The notes beneath the pieces are model-generated. The model was not told the DNA's origin. It was given only the letters and a program-made list of their open reading frames with translations, and ran no database searches. Positions 6,894-15,906 of a stretch of 22,973 nt of DNA are shown piece by piece. The stretch is taken from NCBI GenBank assembly GCA_016934435.1, contig JAFGSU010000207.1, positions 1 through 22,973 of the forward strand, read 5' to 3'. Position 1 is the stretch's first letter; each line of letters starts with the position of its first letter. Origin of the DNA: Candidatus Zhuqueibacterota bacterium (lineage in GTDB: Bacteria > Zhuqueibacterota > Zhuqueibacteria > Residuimicrobiales > Residuimicrobiaceae). The position numbers and the translations under genes were made by a program.

Positions 6894-8321
6894 TCATTGA
6901 TTGTTTATTAAAAGTAATTTAACCACGACTTCAATATGATGGGTATGCGGAAACATGTCCACAGGCTGAACGGTTTGAAGATAATATTTTTGCTCGCAAA
7001 GAATTTTCAAGTCTCGCGCAAGGGTTGTCGGGTTGCATGAAACATGGATGATGCAGGGCGGCTCGAGTTCCAGGATGGCATCGATCGTTTTGGGATGCAT
7101 ACCACCGCGTGGCGGGTCTATGATCATGATAGCCGGTTTGCCGTAACGCTGCAACGGTTGTTGCCAGTCTTTTGCAAATGTGCGCAAATCACTTACAAGA
7201 AAATCACAATTGTTGATATTATTTTTTCGCGCATTCCTGATCGCATCATCAACGGCATCAGGAACGATTTCAAATCCTACGACGCGGTGCGCAAGCCTGC
7301 TTGCAAAAATAGAAATGGTACCCGCGCCGCAAAACAGATCATACACAACCTGTTCCGGCTGGATGGCGGCTAATTCAACAACAATCTGATAAAGGTTTTC
7401 CGTCTGCAGGGTGTTGGTTTGGAAGAAGGAATTGCTGGAGATTTCAAAACGATAATCAGCCAACTTTTCTTCAATCAGATGGTTCCCGGCCAATACATAT
7501 TCTTTTTCCCCATAGGCAAGCCCACTTATATTTTGTGTGGTGCTATACAACAGGCTGGTGATTTGTGGAAACGTTGCCGTCATCAGCTTTTTGAAATTTT
7601 TGGCCACCTTGGGGTTGTAATCAAAGGTTACCAGGTTAACCATTAAGTTGTTTATGTTCTTGCTATGGCGAACAACCAAAAACCGCCAGAATCCTATGTG
7701 TTGCTTGGAATCATAAGCAGGCAGTCCTGTTTGGGCTGCAAATTCGCGCGTCACCCGCAGAATATCATTGGTTTGAGCGGCAACAAGATGACACTGTTGT
7801 ATATCTACGACTTTATTATAAAAGTTTTTAGCGTGCAGACCCAGATAGAGCTCTTTTTTTTCTGGGCGATTTTTTATCATTTCCTCATTACTGAGCCATC
7901 GGTGTGGGGAAAAGGAAAACTCCATTTTGTTGCGGTAGGAAAAGGATTCCGGGGAGGCCAGGATTGGTTTTAACGGTATATTTTGAAATCCTCCCAAGTG
8001 TTCTAATGATTCACGGACCTGCTGTTCTTTGAAGTGTAATTGCTGTATATAATCCAGATGTTGTATACTGCAACCACCGCAGGCGCCAAAGTGTGTGCAT
8101 CGCGGTTTCTGATAAAATGGAGACTGTTTCACTATTTCCAGTATACGAGCTTGGGCAAATTTTTTCTTTAGTTTAAAAATTCTTGCCCTGACAGTCTGCC
8201 CGGGCAGGGCTTTATCGACAAAAACAACTCGATCCTGTAATCGCGCAACGCCCAGACCGCCAAAAGCAAGAGAATCGATTTTCAGGATTACTTCATCCCC
8301 TTTGTGCAGGGAGGTTGACAT
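6894..8321 (-). CDS. rlmD: 23S rRNA (uracil-5-)-methyltransferase, RlmD/RlmCD (TrmA) family
   Basis: A SAM-dependent m5U methyltransferase of about 475 residues. Order of parts: N-terminal TRAM domain (about 5-64), [4Fe-4S] ligands Cys75, Cys81, Cys84 and Cys177, SAM motif DLFCGAGT near 328, IDPPRGG near 401, and the catalytic cysteine in VSCNPTTLARD (Cys429). This fits the RumA/RlmD group; whether it modifies U1939, U747 or both cannot be told. I prefer the ATG at 8321, preceded by GAGGA. A TTG at 8363 would extend it by 14 residues and overlap the stop of the upstream NlpC gene by eight bases. Close packing suggests co-transcription with that gene. Confidence 0.93.
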   Translation of the reverse strand: MSTSLHKGDEVILKIDSLAFGGLGVARLQDRVVFVDKALPGQTVRARIFKLKKKFAQARILEIVKQSPFYQKPRCTHFGACGGCSIQHLDYIQQLHFKEQQVRESLEHLGGFQNIPLKPILASPESFSYRNKMEFSFSPHRWLSNEEMIKNRPEKKELYLGLHAKNFYNKVVDIQQCHLVAAQTNDILRVTREFAAQTGLPAYDSKQHIGFWRFLVVRHSKNINNLMVNLVTFDYNPKVAKNFKKLMTATFPQITSLLYSTTQNISGLAYGEKEYVLAGNHLIEEKLADYRFEISSNSFFQTNTLQTENLYQIVVELAAIQPEQVVYDLFCGAGTISIFASRLAHRVVGFEIVPDAVDDAIRNARKNNINNCDFLVSDLRTFAKDWQQPLQRYGKPAIMIIDPPRGGMHPKTIDAILELEPPCIIHVSCNPTTLARDLKILCEQKYYLQTVQPVDMFPHTHHIEVVVKLLLINNQ

Positions 8322-8355
8322 GTGGTGGGCGTCCTCGAGCACTGTCCTGTGCAGA

Positions 8356-8955
8356 TTATTCAAAATAACGTCGTGCTCCTAAATATTTCTTTTTATATGG
8401 GGGATCATCAAGATGCGACAGGGTTACGCCACGAGAAACGGAGGCATGTAAAAAGAATCCTTTTGCAATATAAATACCTACGTGATCGGGATGGGTTCTT
8501 GATTGAAGTGTAAAAAAGACCAGATCAGTTAAGCGCAATGCTCCCTTGGAAATTGACTTGCCCCCGCTGAACAGTTCATGGGTACTACGCGGCACTGTTA
8601 TTCCCAGGCCATTTCTATAAATAACATATACCAAACCCGAACAATCGGCACCGTTTGACGAGGCGCCACCCCATAAATAGGGTGTTTGCCAGAACAACCT
8701 GACTTGCTCTTTAAAATTTGTAAAAGTGGAGCGGTCCATGAAGTTGATTCTTGCATCTTCAAGGGACGGCAGCGTATTGGGTTTTGCTCTGTTTTCCTGC
8801 TCTCTGTTGCGCCAACTGGCATCACGGCGTCGATCCCGTTCAACATTGGTGTAACGAAAATCCGGACGCAATGCACAGGACAAGAATAGTAAGGCGATAA
8901 TGATCGAGATTTGAAAAAGAGAATGGCGAACAATATATATAATGGACCTTGGCAT
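8356..8955 (-). CDS. NlpC/P60-family cell-wall hydrolase, probable lipoprotein
   Basis: A 199-residue secreted protein with an N-terminal hydrophobic segment ending in a lipobox-like FLSC (about residues 23-26), so it is probably anchored in a membrane facing the periplasm. A charged linker (about 30-65) leads to an NlpC/P60 cysteine peptidase domain. The catalytic Cys lies in NGADCSGLVY near residue 105 and the catalytic His in DHVGIYI, followed by FLHAS. Such enzymes cut the D-Glu-(meso-DAP) bond or related bonds in peptidoglycan stem peptides. No clear Shine-Dalgarno site precedes the ATG at 8955. It is divergent from the envelope cluster that begins at 9193. Confidence 0.9.
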   Translation of the reverse strand: MPRSIIYIVRHSLFQISIIIALLFLSCALRPDFRYTNVERDRRRDASWRNREQENRAKPNTLPSLEDARINFMDRSTFTNFKEQVRLFWQTPYLWGGASSNGADCSGLVYVIYRNGLGITVPRSTHELFSGGKSISKGALRLTDLVFFTLQSRTHPDHVGIYIAKGFFLHASVSRGVTLSHLDDPPYKKKYLGARRYFE

Positions 8956-9192
8956 ATTTTTTGCAAATTCTATTAAGATGGATAAAAATATGGTCGTTCA
9001 AAAGGGATTATTTGTTGATAAAAAAATCGACTCGAAGTTGAAATTAATTTTTAAAAGGTAAGTCAAATATTTTCAACTTTCAAGTTATTTTTATTCCATG
9101 CCCAATTTTCACTTGACTTTTGGGATGTTTAACTATAACTTAATCAATAAGAAACAGCAGTCTTATTGTAGCATGAATTAAGGAATTTAAAA
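8956..9192. promoter_or_regulatory. Divergent AT-rich intergenic region with inverted repeat
   Basis: A gene-free region between two divergent genes. AAGTTGAAA (9035-9043) is matched by its exact reverse complement TTTCAACTT (9071-9079), 27 bases apart. A third related copy, TTTCAAGTT, follows directly at about 9077-9085. The cluster could be an operator shared by the NlpC gene and the 9193 operon. Confidence 0.35.
9113..9139 (+). promoter_or_regulatory. Candidate promoter of the envelope operon
   Basis: TTGACT at 9113-9118 resembles a -35 box and TATAAC at 9134-9139 a -10 box, with a short 15-base spacer; TAACTT at 9136 gives a 17-base alternative. It lies about 55 bases before the ATG at 9193, which has AAGGA at 9180-9184. 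Confidence 0.4.
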
Positions 9193-9585
9193 ATGTCCAA
9201 GGACAGTAAAAGCAGCGCAACCACAACCATCCTTATTGTTGTGATGATTGCCCTAATTATTCTGGCCATTCGAATGGACTGGATACCCTGGAATGAGGCG
9301 AACGACTCGACTTTTAGTCCCATCTATGACACAGATTCGGCAAATGATCGTTTTATCAAAGGCGAGCTTGGACCTGCTCAGTTGAAAGCGCTCGACAGGA
9401 TTTTAGTTCAGGAACAAAAGAATGATGAGATGCGTCTATCTAATGAGGTTGCCCGGCAAATAGCTAAAAACGACAAGGCTGTGATTGAGGCCTATGGGCG
9501 CTGGCGAAAATGTTATGATTTAATGCGCAGCCGCCATCATGTTGTATACCCTAATCAGAGAAAGAATCTTACCGATAAAAATTAA
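9193..9585 (+). CDS. Small single-pass membrane protein of unknown function
   Basis: I do not recognise this 130-residue protein. One strongly hydrophobic segment (about residues 10-27, TTTILIVVMIALIILAIRM) follows a short polar N-terminus. The rest is soluble, rich in charged residues and probably alpha-helical (about 60-110), with one cysteine near the end. It has no recognisable catalytic motif. The start is supported by AAGGA nine bases upstream. It is first in a plus-strand run with an NHL propeller protein, a giant outer-membrane protein and an Omp85-type protein. A role as an inner-membrane partner of that envelope cluster is plausible but is inference from position only. Confidence 0.7.
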   Translation: MSKDSKSSATTTILIVVMIALIILAIRMDWIPWNEANDSTFSPIYDTDSANDRFIKGELGPAQLKALDRILVQEQKNDEMRLSNEVARQIAKNDKAVIEAYGRWRKCYDLMRSRHHVVYPNQRKNLTDKN

Positions 9586-9658
9586 TTCGCGACTCAGTCA
9601 ATACTTTATCAACAATTCCGATTATATTCGGAGTTTTTTCATTTTAAGTGAGCGAAGC

Positions 9659-10603
9659 ATGTTTATAAGATTTACGCTATTACTGATTATGGCGCAGGTT
9701 AGTTTGACGGCTGGTGTGCAGGCGCAAGAGCGAGCCGATTCTATATCCGCCCATTTTGTCTACGCATTTGGCGCCGAGGGCGATAAGCCCGGAGAATTTC
9801 GGCAACCGATGGGCATCGACATCGATGCAAATGGAAATGTCTATGTCGTAGATACGGGGAACCATCGTGTGCAGCGATTTAATAATAAAGGTGTGTTTCT
9901 ATCGATGATTGGAGGATTCGGCTGGAGCCGTGAACAGTTACAGCGCCCGATGGATGTATGTGCCAGCAATGGTCTGGACGTGTTTGTGGCTGATTATGAA
10001 AACCGTCGCATCGAACGGTTTGATAAAGATTTACACTGGATCAGCACTTACCAATCCAATCCGGAAACGGAGGAGAAGTTGACGCTCGGATTTCCGCAGA
10101 GTATCGCCCTTAGCCGACACGGAGACCTTTTCGTAGTGGATGCAGAAAACAGGCGTATTTTAAAACTCAATACCCTCAGAGAGGCCGAAATGAGTTTTGG
10201 CGATTATGATTGGGGTGAGGGCGCGCTTTTGTCTCCGGCACAAATTGAGATTTCATTGGATGATCGCATTTTTGTCGCTGATCAGAACGCCGGACGTGTG
10301 ATGGTGTACGACTACTTTGGCAATTATATTCAAACAATTGGGCAAGGTGTTTTAAAAGAACCGAGGGGTATCTGCATGAATCCTGCCGGATCCTTGATAT
10401 GTGTAACCGATCCGGTGCAAGACCAGGTTTTTGTCTTTACGGTTGCCGGTCGAAGATTATGCGCCATAGGGGGGTTGGGTTCAAAGTTCGGCGCTTTGGA
10501 TAATCCAACCGATGTGGCCCTGCATAAAAATCTGCTCTTTATTACAGAGGGTAACAATCATCGAGTTCAGGTCTTTGAGCTTCAATTTGAAGCCAGACCT
10601 TAG
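9659..10603 (+). CDS. Secreted six-bladed NHL-repeat beta-propeller protein
   Basis: A 314-residue exported protein with a clear signal peptide (about residues 1-23, cleavage near VQA-Q). Six NHL repeats follow, each with a [DN]xx[GD]x[IVL][FY]V.D..N.R[IV] pattern; the best are near NVYVVDTGNHRVQRF and LFVVDAENRRILKL. Such propellers usually bind proteins, sugars or other ligands and seldom carry catalysis. The ATG at 9659 places the signal peptide at the N-terminus, with a weak GTGAG upstream. The same frame is open back to 9539, but that would bury the signal sequence and overlap the previous gene. The stop is 24 bases before the next gene, so they are almost certainly co-transcribed. Confidence 0.88.
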   Translation: MFIRFTLLLIMAQVSLTAGVQAQERADSISAHFVYAFGAEGDKPGEFRQPMGIDIDANGNVYVVDTGNHRVQRFNNKGVFLSMIGGFGWSREQLQRPMDVCASNGLDVFVADYENRRIERFDKDLHWISTYQSNPETEEKLTLGFPQSIALSRHGDLFVVDAENRRILKLNTLREAEMSFGDYDWGEGALLSPAQIEISLDDRIFVADQNAGRVMVYDYFGNYIQTIGQGVLKEPRGICMNPAGSLICVTDPVQDQVFVFTVAGRRLCAIGGLGSKFGALDNPTDVALHKNLLFITEGNNHRVQVFELQFEARP

Positions 10604-10627
10604 AGCGACCAACGTTGGGAGCTGTGG

Positions 10628-13600
10628 ATGATGAGGCAGTGGTGGCCTGTCATATTGGTCGTACTTATTTCCCCTTTTTTAATAAAGGCTCAAGATGCGG
10701 GGAAAATCGATAGGATTGCATTATTTGAAAAAGATGTGCTTATCCTGGGAGAAGGCCGTAAAGGTCCCTATTTTCTTCCCGATTCCCTCATTATCAAAGA
10801 TTCAGAAAGCGTGTATATCGACCGGCAACTTCAAGCCAGGGCTGCCTATCAGATAAACTATATTGATGGTGAAATTCGTTTTATCAATTCGGTACCTCAG
10901 GGCGCAAAAATTCGCCTTATTTATAAACTGTTTCCATATCCCATTCGGAAACAGTATGCTCATCGTTCCGTTATACAGCGTCTTTTAGGCTCTACCACCG
11001 AGACGATATCTCCGCTGAAGACAGCAAAATCTGAAGGTGAAATCGATTATGCGGCGCAGCTCAATAAGAGCGGCTCCATCACGCGCGGCGTTACGGTGGG
11101 GACCGACCGCAGCTTAAAAGTCAATTCCAGTCTGAATATCAATGTATCAGGAAAAGTCGCGGATAATGTGGAAGTAGTGGCGGCGTTGACCGATCAAAGT
11201 ACGCCCATCCAGCCGGAAGGAACAACCCAAAATTTGCAAGAGATCGATAAGGTTTTTGTACAACTCAAATCCCCCCATTTTGGCGCAACGCTGGGCGACT
11301 ATAATCTGGAGTTGCCTTCCAGCCAGTTTGCTCGATATAGCCGCAAACTGCAGGGAGCGATGGGTACGGCTCAATTTAGTCATTTTCAGTTTACGGCCTC
11401 GGGCGCGGTATCACGCGGGAAATATATTTCACAATCCTTTTCAGGTGAGGAGGGTAATCAGGGACCCTACCAGTTAAAGGGAGACCGTGGTCAGATCGAC
11501 ATCATTGTCCTTGCCGGAACAGAGCGTGTATATATTGACGGCGAATCGATGGTCAGAGGAGAGACCAATGATTACGTCATCGATTACGCGGCGGCACAGA
11601 TTACTTTTACACGCCGAAGACTCATTACGGCGGATTCACGCATTGTGGTCGATTTCCAATATTCAGATGAGAAATATCGACGCAGCTTATATTCCGCCCA
11701 GGGAATGGGAGAAATGTGGGACCGCAGAATCAAAGTAATGGCTACATTCTTACGCGAAAGCGATGATAAAGACAATCCACTGGATTTTACCCTCTCTGAA
11801 GAGCGATTGGCCATTCTCCGGGCTGCCGGCGATGATCCGCAAAAGGCCATCGTTGATGGGGCCGCCTATGTCGGGCCGGGCAATGGTCGCTACGTCATGC
11901 AGGACAGCGGGATATTTCGATATGTGGGCCCGGATTCCGGCGACTACCGCGTCACCTTTTCAGACGTCGGCCAGGACCTCGGTAGCTATGCTTACAAGGG
12001 TGGAGGTATCTACGAATATGTGGGTATCGGTGCCGGACGCTATGCGCCGGTCATTCTGCTGCCAACCGCCCGGAACCATCATCTTTTTGATTTTGACGTG
12101 CAGTTGCAGCCCATTCCAGCATTAAAAGTGAGCAGCGAAATTGCTATCAGTACTCTGGATGTCAATGCCTATTCTCCTCTCGATGATCAGGATAATCAGG
12201 GAACGGCACAGGAGTGGAAACTACAATTTCTGCCGGACACCTTACATGTCGGGTCGCAAAAACTAGGCGTGGTCGGTCTATCAGCCCGGTACCGATCCAT
12301 AGGAGATCGGTTTCGCGATATGGATCGTACTACCGAAATTGAATATAATCGACGTTGGAATTTGCCGGAGACGACTCCGCGAGGTGAGCGGGTACGAGAA
12401 CTCGAGGGTCACTATAATCCTTTTCAGGGATTCTCGCTAACTGGCGAGTATGGAGACATTAAAAAAGGAGATTATTTCCAGTCCGAGAGATGGCAGCTGG
12501 ACACCGGATTAATGCGCCATCAATGGCCGGAGTATCAATACAGGATAGAACACATCAAGAATAAAAACATCACTGATGTCAGGATGGGCGATTGGTGGCG
12601 GCAAAAGGGCGCCATGAACTGGCGAATATGGAAACTGAAGCCTCTGTTTGGATATGAGGGGGAAATCAAAAAGGAGAATTGGTCGGATACGTTATATAGC
12701 GGCTTAAAATTTAACAGCTGGACGGGCGGTCTCGAAGTGAACGCAAGTAAAAAGTTGTTTTTGAGCGCTCGTTACGCCTGGCGCAACGATCAGGATTACG
12801 TAGGCCCGGATCAATTTTTGGACAAATCTACTGCGAAAACCCAGCAGGCCATGCTGCGCCTGCAACAACTGGGCGCATTATCGGCCAGTATTGAATATAC
12901 ACACCGACAGCGCACCTTTACCGATTCAAGTCTGGGTAGAAAGGACACCGATCTGGCCGAAGTACGGGCTTTTTTCAAACCCTGGAAAAATGCCGTCAAT
13001 ATGGATTTGAATTATCAGATTTCCAATACAGCCACAGCAAAAAAGGAACGCGTATATATTAAAGTAAGCCCGGGTGAGGGCAATTATCGGTTTGATCCGC
13101 AATTAAAGGAATATGTTTCAGATCCTCTGGGAGATTATATATTAAGAGTCCTGACAACGGATGAGCTTGTTCCTGTCATCGAACTAAAAACCAGCACCAG
13201 ACTGAGACTCGAGCCGGCAAAATTTTATGCAAGTAAAAACAAATCGACCGCCGCACTGAAAAGCTGGCAAAAATGGTTGCGAGCTCTATCTTCGGAATCG
13301 TTTATTGCAATAGAAGAACGTACGCAAGAGGATGAAATCTGGAGTATCTATCTGCTCAACCTGAACCGGTTCCAGAAGCAAAATGTGACCATGTTCGGGA
13401 CGATGCAATTTCGACAGGATTTTTATGTGTTCGAGCATAATCGAGATTTTTCTTTACGCTTGCGTTACACCAGTCGGGATGAAATGAACAACCAGTATCT
13501 GGAAGGTGGTCAGAAACGTAAAGAACGGGAATACAATTTGCGTATGACCAATCGATTTTTCAATAAATGGTCATCGCAATCAGAAATAAACCATAAACAG

Positions 13601-14050
13601 CTGGCAAGGAGTTTTTTCGGACAGGACAAACAAAATCGCGATATATACTCGAATCAGATCAGATTCGATCTTGTCTATCGGCCGAAGCAAAGATTGGAGT
13701 TGGCGTTGGAAAGCAGACTGTCGTCTGAAGAGGATCGCTTTTATTCGCCTGCAACCAAAGTATTGGCTTTTTCGTTTTTGCCCCGGTTTGTCTATTCTTT
13801 TTTGACCAAGGGCCGATGGCAGGCTGAGTTGGAATGGAGCCGCGTAGATGTAAAACCCGGCAATCGCCTGCTTCCATATGAAATGGCCAACGGACGGAGT
13901 CCCGGCAGTTCTCTGCGGTGGGATGTCCGCTTTGATTATCGCGTCTCCAAAACAATTCAGGCGTCTCTGTCTTACGGCGGCCGCAGTGAACCGGAACGGC
14001 AGGGCACGATCCATACCGGCCGAGCGCAAATAACAGCTGCTTTTCGATGA
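10628..14050 (+). CDS. Giant outer-membrane / surface beta-rich protein of unknown function
   Basis: This 1140-residue protein has a signal peptide (about 1-21) and is rich in alternating aromatic/hydrophobic and polar residues, as in beta-barrels. I recognise the type from FCB-related phyla but know no function. Residues about 46-103 and 279-345 look like two copies of one beta-domain (GPY...VYID...Y.I.Y..G.I.F). Between them, about 150-260, lies a conserved stretch (GSITRGVTVGTDRSLKVNSS, then IQPEGTTQNLQEIDKVF). Residues about 411-475 carry repeated YVGxGxGxY modules, with a related pair at about 811-840. The last 500 residues resemble outer-membrane strands. The protein ends in Arg rather than Phe. 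The ATG at 10628 follows GGGAG by six bases. Function remains unknown. Confidence 0.75.
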   Translation: MMRQWWPVILVVLISPFLIKAQDAGKIDRIALFEKDVLILGEGRKGPYFLPDSLIIKDSESVYIDRQLQARAAYQINYIDGEIRFINSVPQGAKIRLIYKLFPYPIRKQYAHRSVIQRLLGSTTETISPLKTAKSEGEIDYAAQLNKSGSITRGVTVGTDRSLKVNSSLNINVSGKVADNVEVVAALTDQSTPIQPEGTTQNLQEIDKVFVQLKSPHFGATLGDYNLELPSSQFARYSRKLQGAMGTAQFSHFQFTASGAVSRGKYISQSFSGEEGNQGPYQLKGDRGQIDIIVLAGTERVYIDGESMVRGETNDYVIDYAAAQITFTRRRLITADSRIVVDFQYSDEKYRRSLYSAQGMGEMWDRRIKVMATFLRESDDKDNPLDFTLSEERLAILRAAGDDPQKAIVDGAAYVGPGNGRYVMQDSGIFRYVGPDSGDYRVTFSDVGQDLGSYAYKGGGIYEYVGIGAGRYAPVILLPTARNHHLFDFDVQLQPIPALKVSSEIAISTLDVNAYSPLDDQDNQGTAQEWKLQFLPDTLHVGSQKLGVVGLSARYRSIGDRFRDMDRTTEIEYNRRWNLPETTPRGERVRELEGHYNPFQGFSLTGEYGDIKKGDYFQSERWQLDTGLMRHQWPEYQYRIEHIKNKNITDVRMGDWWRQKGAMNWRIWKLKPLFGYEGEIKKENWSDTLYSGLKFNSWTGGLEVNASKKLFLSARYAWRNDQDYVGPDQFLDKSTAKTQQAMLRLQQLGALSASIEYTHRQRTFTDSSLGRKDTDLAEVRAFFKPWKNAVNMDLNYQISNTATAKKERVYIKVSPGEGNYRFDPQLKEYVSDPLGDYILRVLTTDELVPVIELKTSTRLRLEPAKFYASKNKSTAALKSWQKWLRALSSESFIAIEERTQEDEIWSIYLLNLNRFQKQNVTMFGTMQFRQDFYVFEHNRDFSLRLRYTSRDEMNNQYLEGGQKRKEREYNLRMTNRFFNKWSSQSEINHKQLARSFFGQDKQNRDIYSNQIRFDLVYRPKQRLELALESRLSSEEDRFYSPATKVLAFSFLPRFVYSFLTKGRWQAELEWSRVDVKPGNRLLPYEMANGRSPGSSLRWDVRFDYRVSKTIQASLSYGGRSEPERQGTIHTGRAQITAAFR

Positions 14051-14069
14051 TAACAAAAAGAGATATATC

Positions 14070-15845
14070 TTGAGAGGTATTTTTAAATATCGGCACTGGT
14101 TCCTGATAATCCTGGTCACCGCTGCTTTCGTCTATCCTGAAGAGGGGCAACGGGTGACGCGTATAAGGGATATCATTTTCCATGGCGTCAATCGGATTCC
14201 CCTGCAGGAAGTAAAAACATGGTTTGGATTGAGGCCGGATATGCCTTATAATCCTGCGGATTTAATCAAGCGAGGAGAGGATTTGCTCCGAAATTATGCT
14301 GAACAGGATTTCTTTTTTGCGCGAATTGATTCGATCACTTTCCATATGGAGAGAGACAGCAGTCGTGTCGATGTCCGGGTATATGTTCATGAGGGCAGGC
14401 CGGTGCAGCTCGGCACGCTACAGCTGGTCGGGATTGATAGTATAAAAGCATTACAGTTAAAAAGCCGTTTCGACAGCAAAGCGGGCCAAACCTTCCAGCT
14501 GAACAGGATGGAAGCAGACATTGATGACGCCTTGGGGCAGATGGAAAAAGACGGCCATCCCTTCTGTCGATTTGAGCTACAGCGTGTAACTTTGGATTCG
14601 GTTTCGGAAAAGCAACAAGGATTCAGTTTAAACTGGAAAGTCATATATGGCCCCCAACTTTATTTGCGTGAAATTCTGGTTATCGGAAATAAAATCACCA
14701 AACAGAACGTAATTGTGCGTGAAATTCGTATTAAACCGGGCGACAAATATCAGCCGGGAAAGGTGGCGCGTGTTAAAAGTCGTCTGATGAGAACCGGTTA
14801 TTTCACCCGTGTCAGTGAACCGGAGATATATCTCAGCTCTGGCCAGGATGGAGGGATGCTTATCCGGGTGGAAGAAGGCAATGCCAGTCGTTTTGACGGC
14901 GTTATTGGTTATAATCCGGGCAGTGGTTCGGGAAAGGGATATTTTACCGGATTGATTGATATCTCTCTCGGCAATTTGTTTGGCACCGGACGCGCATTGC
15001 AAGCGCACTGGCAAAAACGCGATCGAAAAACACAGGATATTAAACTCTATTACCGAGAACCCTGGGTGGCTGGTTATCCGTTGCATCTCGGTATTGGCTT
15101 TACACAACTCATACAGGATACAACCTACGTGCAGCGAGAAGTGATTTGCGATATCAATTTGCCCTTATATGAAAACCTGGCTTTGACCGCCCAATTAAAT
15201 CGGGTGGAAGTATCCCCCGATTCTTTGGGTTCGTATCAATTCGGGCTTTTACACAGCCGGACACTTGCCGCGTCCATTGGCGTGGAGTATGATAGCCGGG
15301 ACGATCGGATCAATCCCAAACATGGTGTATATTATCAAACTTTGTTTCAAAGTGGAAGTAAGAAAAATTATGGTCCAGCTGAACTTGTTGAGGGAACAAG
15401 GAAAAATATTTCCAACAAACGCATGACACTTGATTTTGAATTATATACGCCACTTTTTAACCGACAAATACTGGCCTGGTTTCTGCACGGCAGACAAATA
15501 CGAAGTAATGAAAAATCCATTCCGCTACCCGATCAATTCCGATTGGGGGGGGCAAAAAGTTTACGAGGCTATCGTGAAGATCAATTCCGCGGTACTGAGG
15601 TGGCGTGGACTACCCTCGAATATCGCTACTGGTTGGGCAGGCGATCGCGCGCATTCGTGTTTGCTGACTATGGTTATTATGGATCCAGAGATGATGATAG
15701 CCGGACGGGACGTTACAAACTTGGATATGGAATCGGTTTTCGCCTGCAAACCGGACTGGGTGTCATGAGCATTGACTACGGTTTAGGATACGGTGACGAT
15801 CTTCTTAATGGCAAAATCCACGTCGGACTGATCAATGAATTTTAA
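14070..15845 (+). CDS. Omp85-superfamily outer-membrane protein with POTRA domains (TamA/BamA-like)
   Basis: A 591-residue outer-membrane protein. After a signal peptide (about 1-23), three POTRA-like segments follow (about 28-106, 107-190 and 195-272). A 16-strand-type barrel (about 275-591) carries the conserved lid-loop motif RGY in SLRGYREDQFRG near residue 498. It ends in Phe, the usual outer-membrane assembly signal. Size and three POTRA units are closer to TamA than to a five-POTRA BamA, so it is more likely an accessory translocation or assembly factor than the main BamA. The start is TTG at 14070, with no earlier ATG in frame and a weak AAAGAGA site. It lies 19 bases after the giant surface protein gene, which it may help insert. 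Confidence 0.9.
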   Translation: MRGIFKYRHWFLIILVTAAFVYPEEGQRVTRIRDIIFHGVNRIPLQEVKTWFGLRPDMPYNPADLIKRGEDLLRNYAEQDFFFARIDSITFHMERDSSRVDVRVYVHEGRPVQLGTLQLVGIDSIKALQLKSRFDSKAGQTFQLNRMEADIDDALGQMEKDGHPFCRFELQRVTLDSVSEKQQGFSLNWKVIYGPQLYLREILVIGNKITKQNVIVREIRIKPGDKYQPGKVARVKSRLMRTGYFTRVSEPEIYLSSGQDGGMLIRVEEGNASRFDGVIGYNPGSGSGKGYFTGLIDISLGNLFGTGRALQAHWQKRDRKTQDIKLYYREPWVAGYPLHLGIGFTQLIQDTTYVQREVICDINLPLYENLALTAQLNRVEVSPDSLGSYQFGLLHSRTLAASIGVEYDSRDDRINPKHGVYYQTLFQSGSKKNYGPAELVEGTRKNISNKRMTLDFELYTPLFNRQILAWFLHGRQIRSNEKSIPLPDQFRLGGAKSLRGYREDQFRGTEVAWTTLEYRYWLGRRSRAFVFADYGYYGSRDDDSRTGRYKLGYGIGFRLQTGLGVMSIDYGLGYGDDLLNGKIHVGLINEF

Positions 15846-15906
15846 TCAGCCCCAAGTTCCCCAAGGCTGTCCGTAAATGTCGTGAGAATTCCCAATATCG
15901 GTCTAT

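Noticed and set aside
13580..14183. Two long minus-strand reading frames (174 and 179 codons) at the giant-protein / Omp85 junction
   Set aside because: They lie antisense to two strong genes, overlap each other in different frames, and show no family motifs.
15848..15868. CAGCC/GGCTG stem between the Omp85 and M28 genes as a terminator
   Set aside because: Only five pairs, a poor loop and no T-run on either strand. The CTTGGGG direct repeat there is too short for a G-quadruplex claim.
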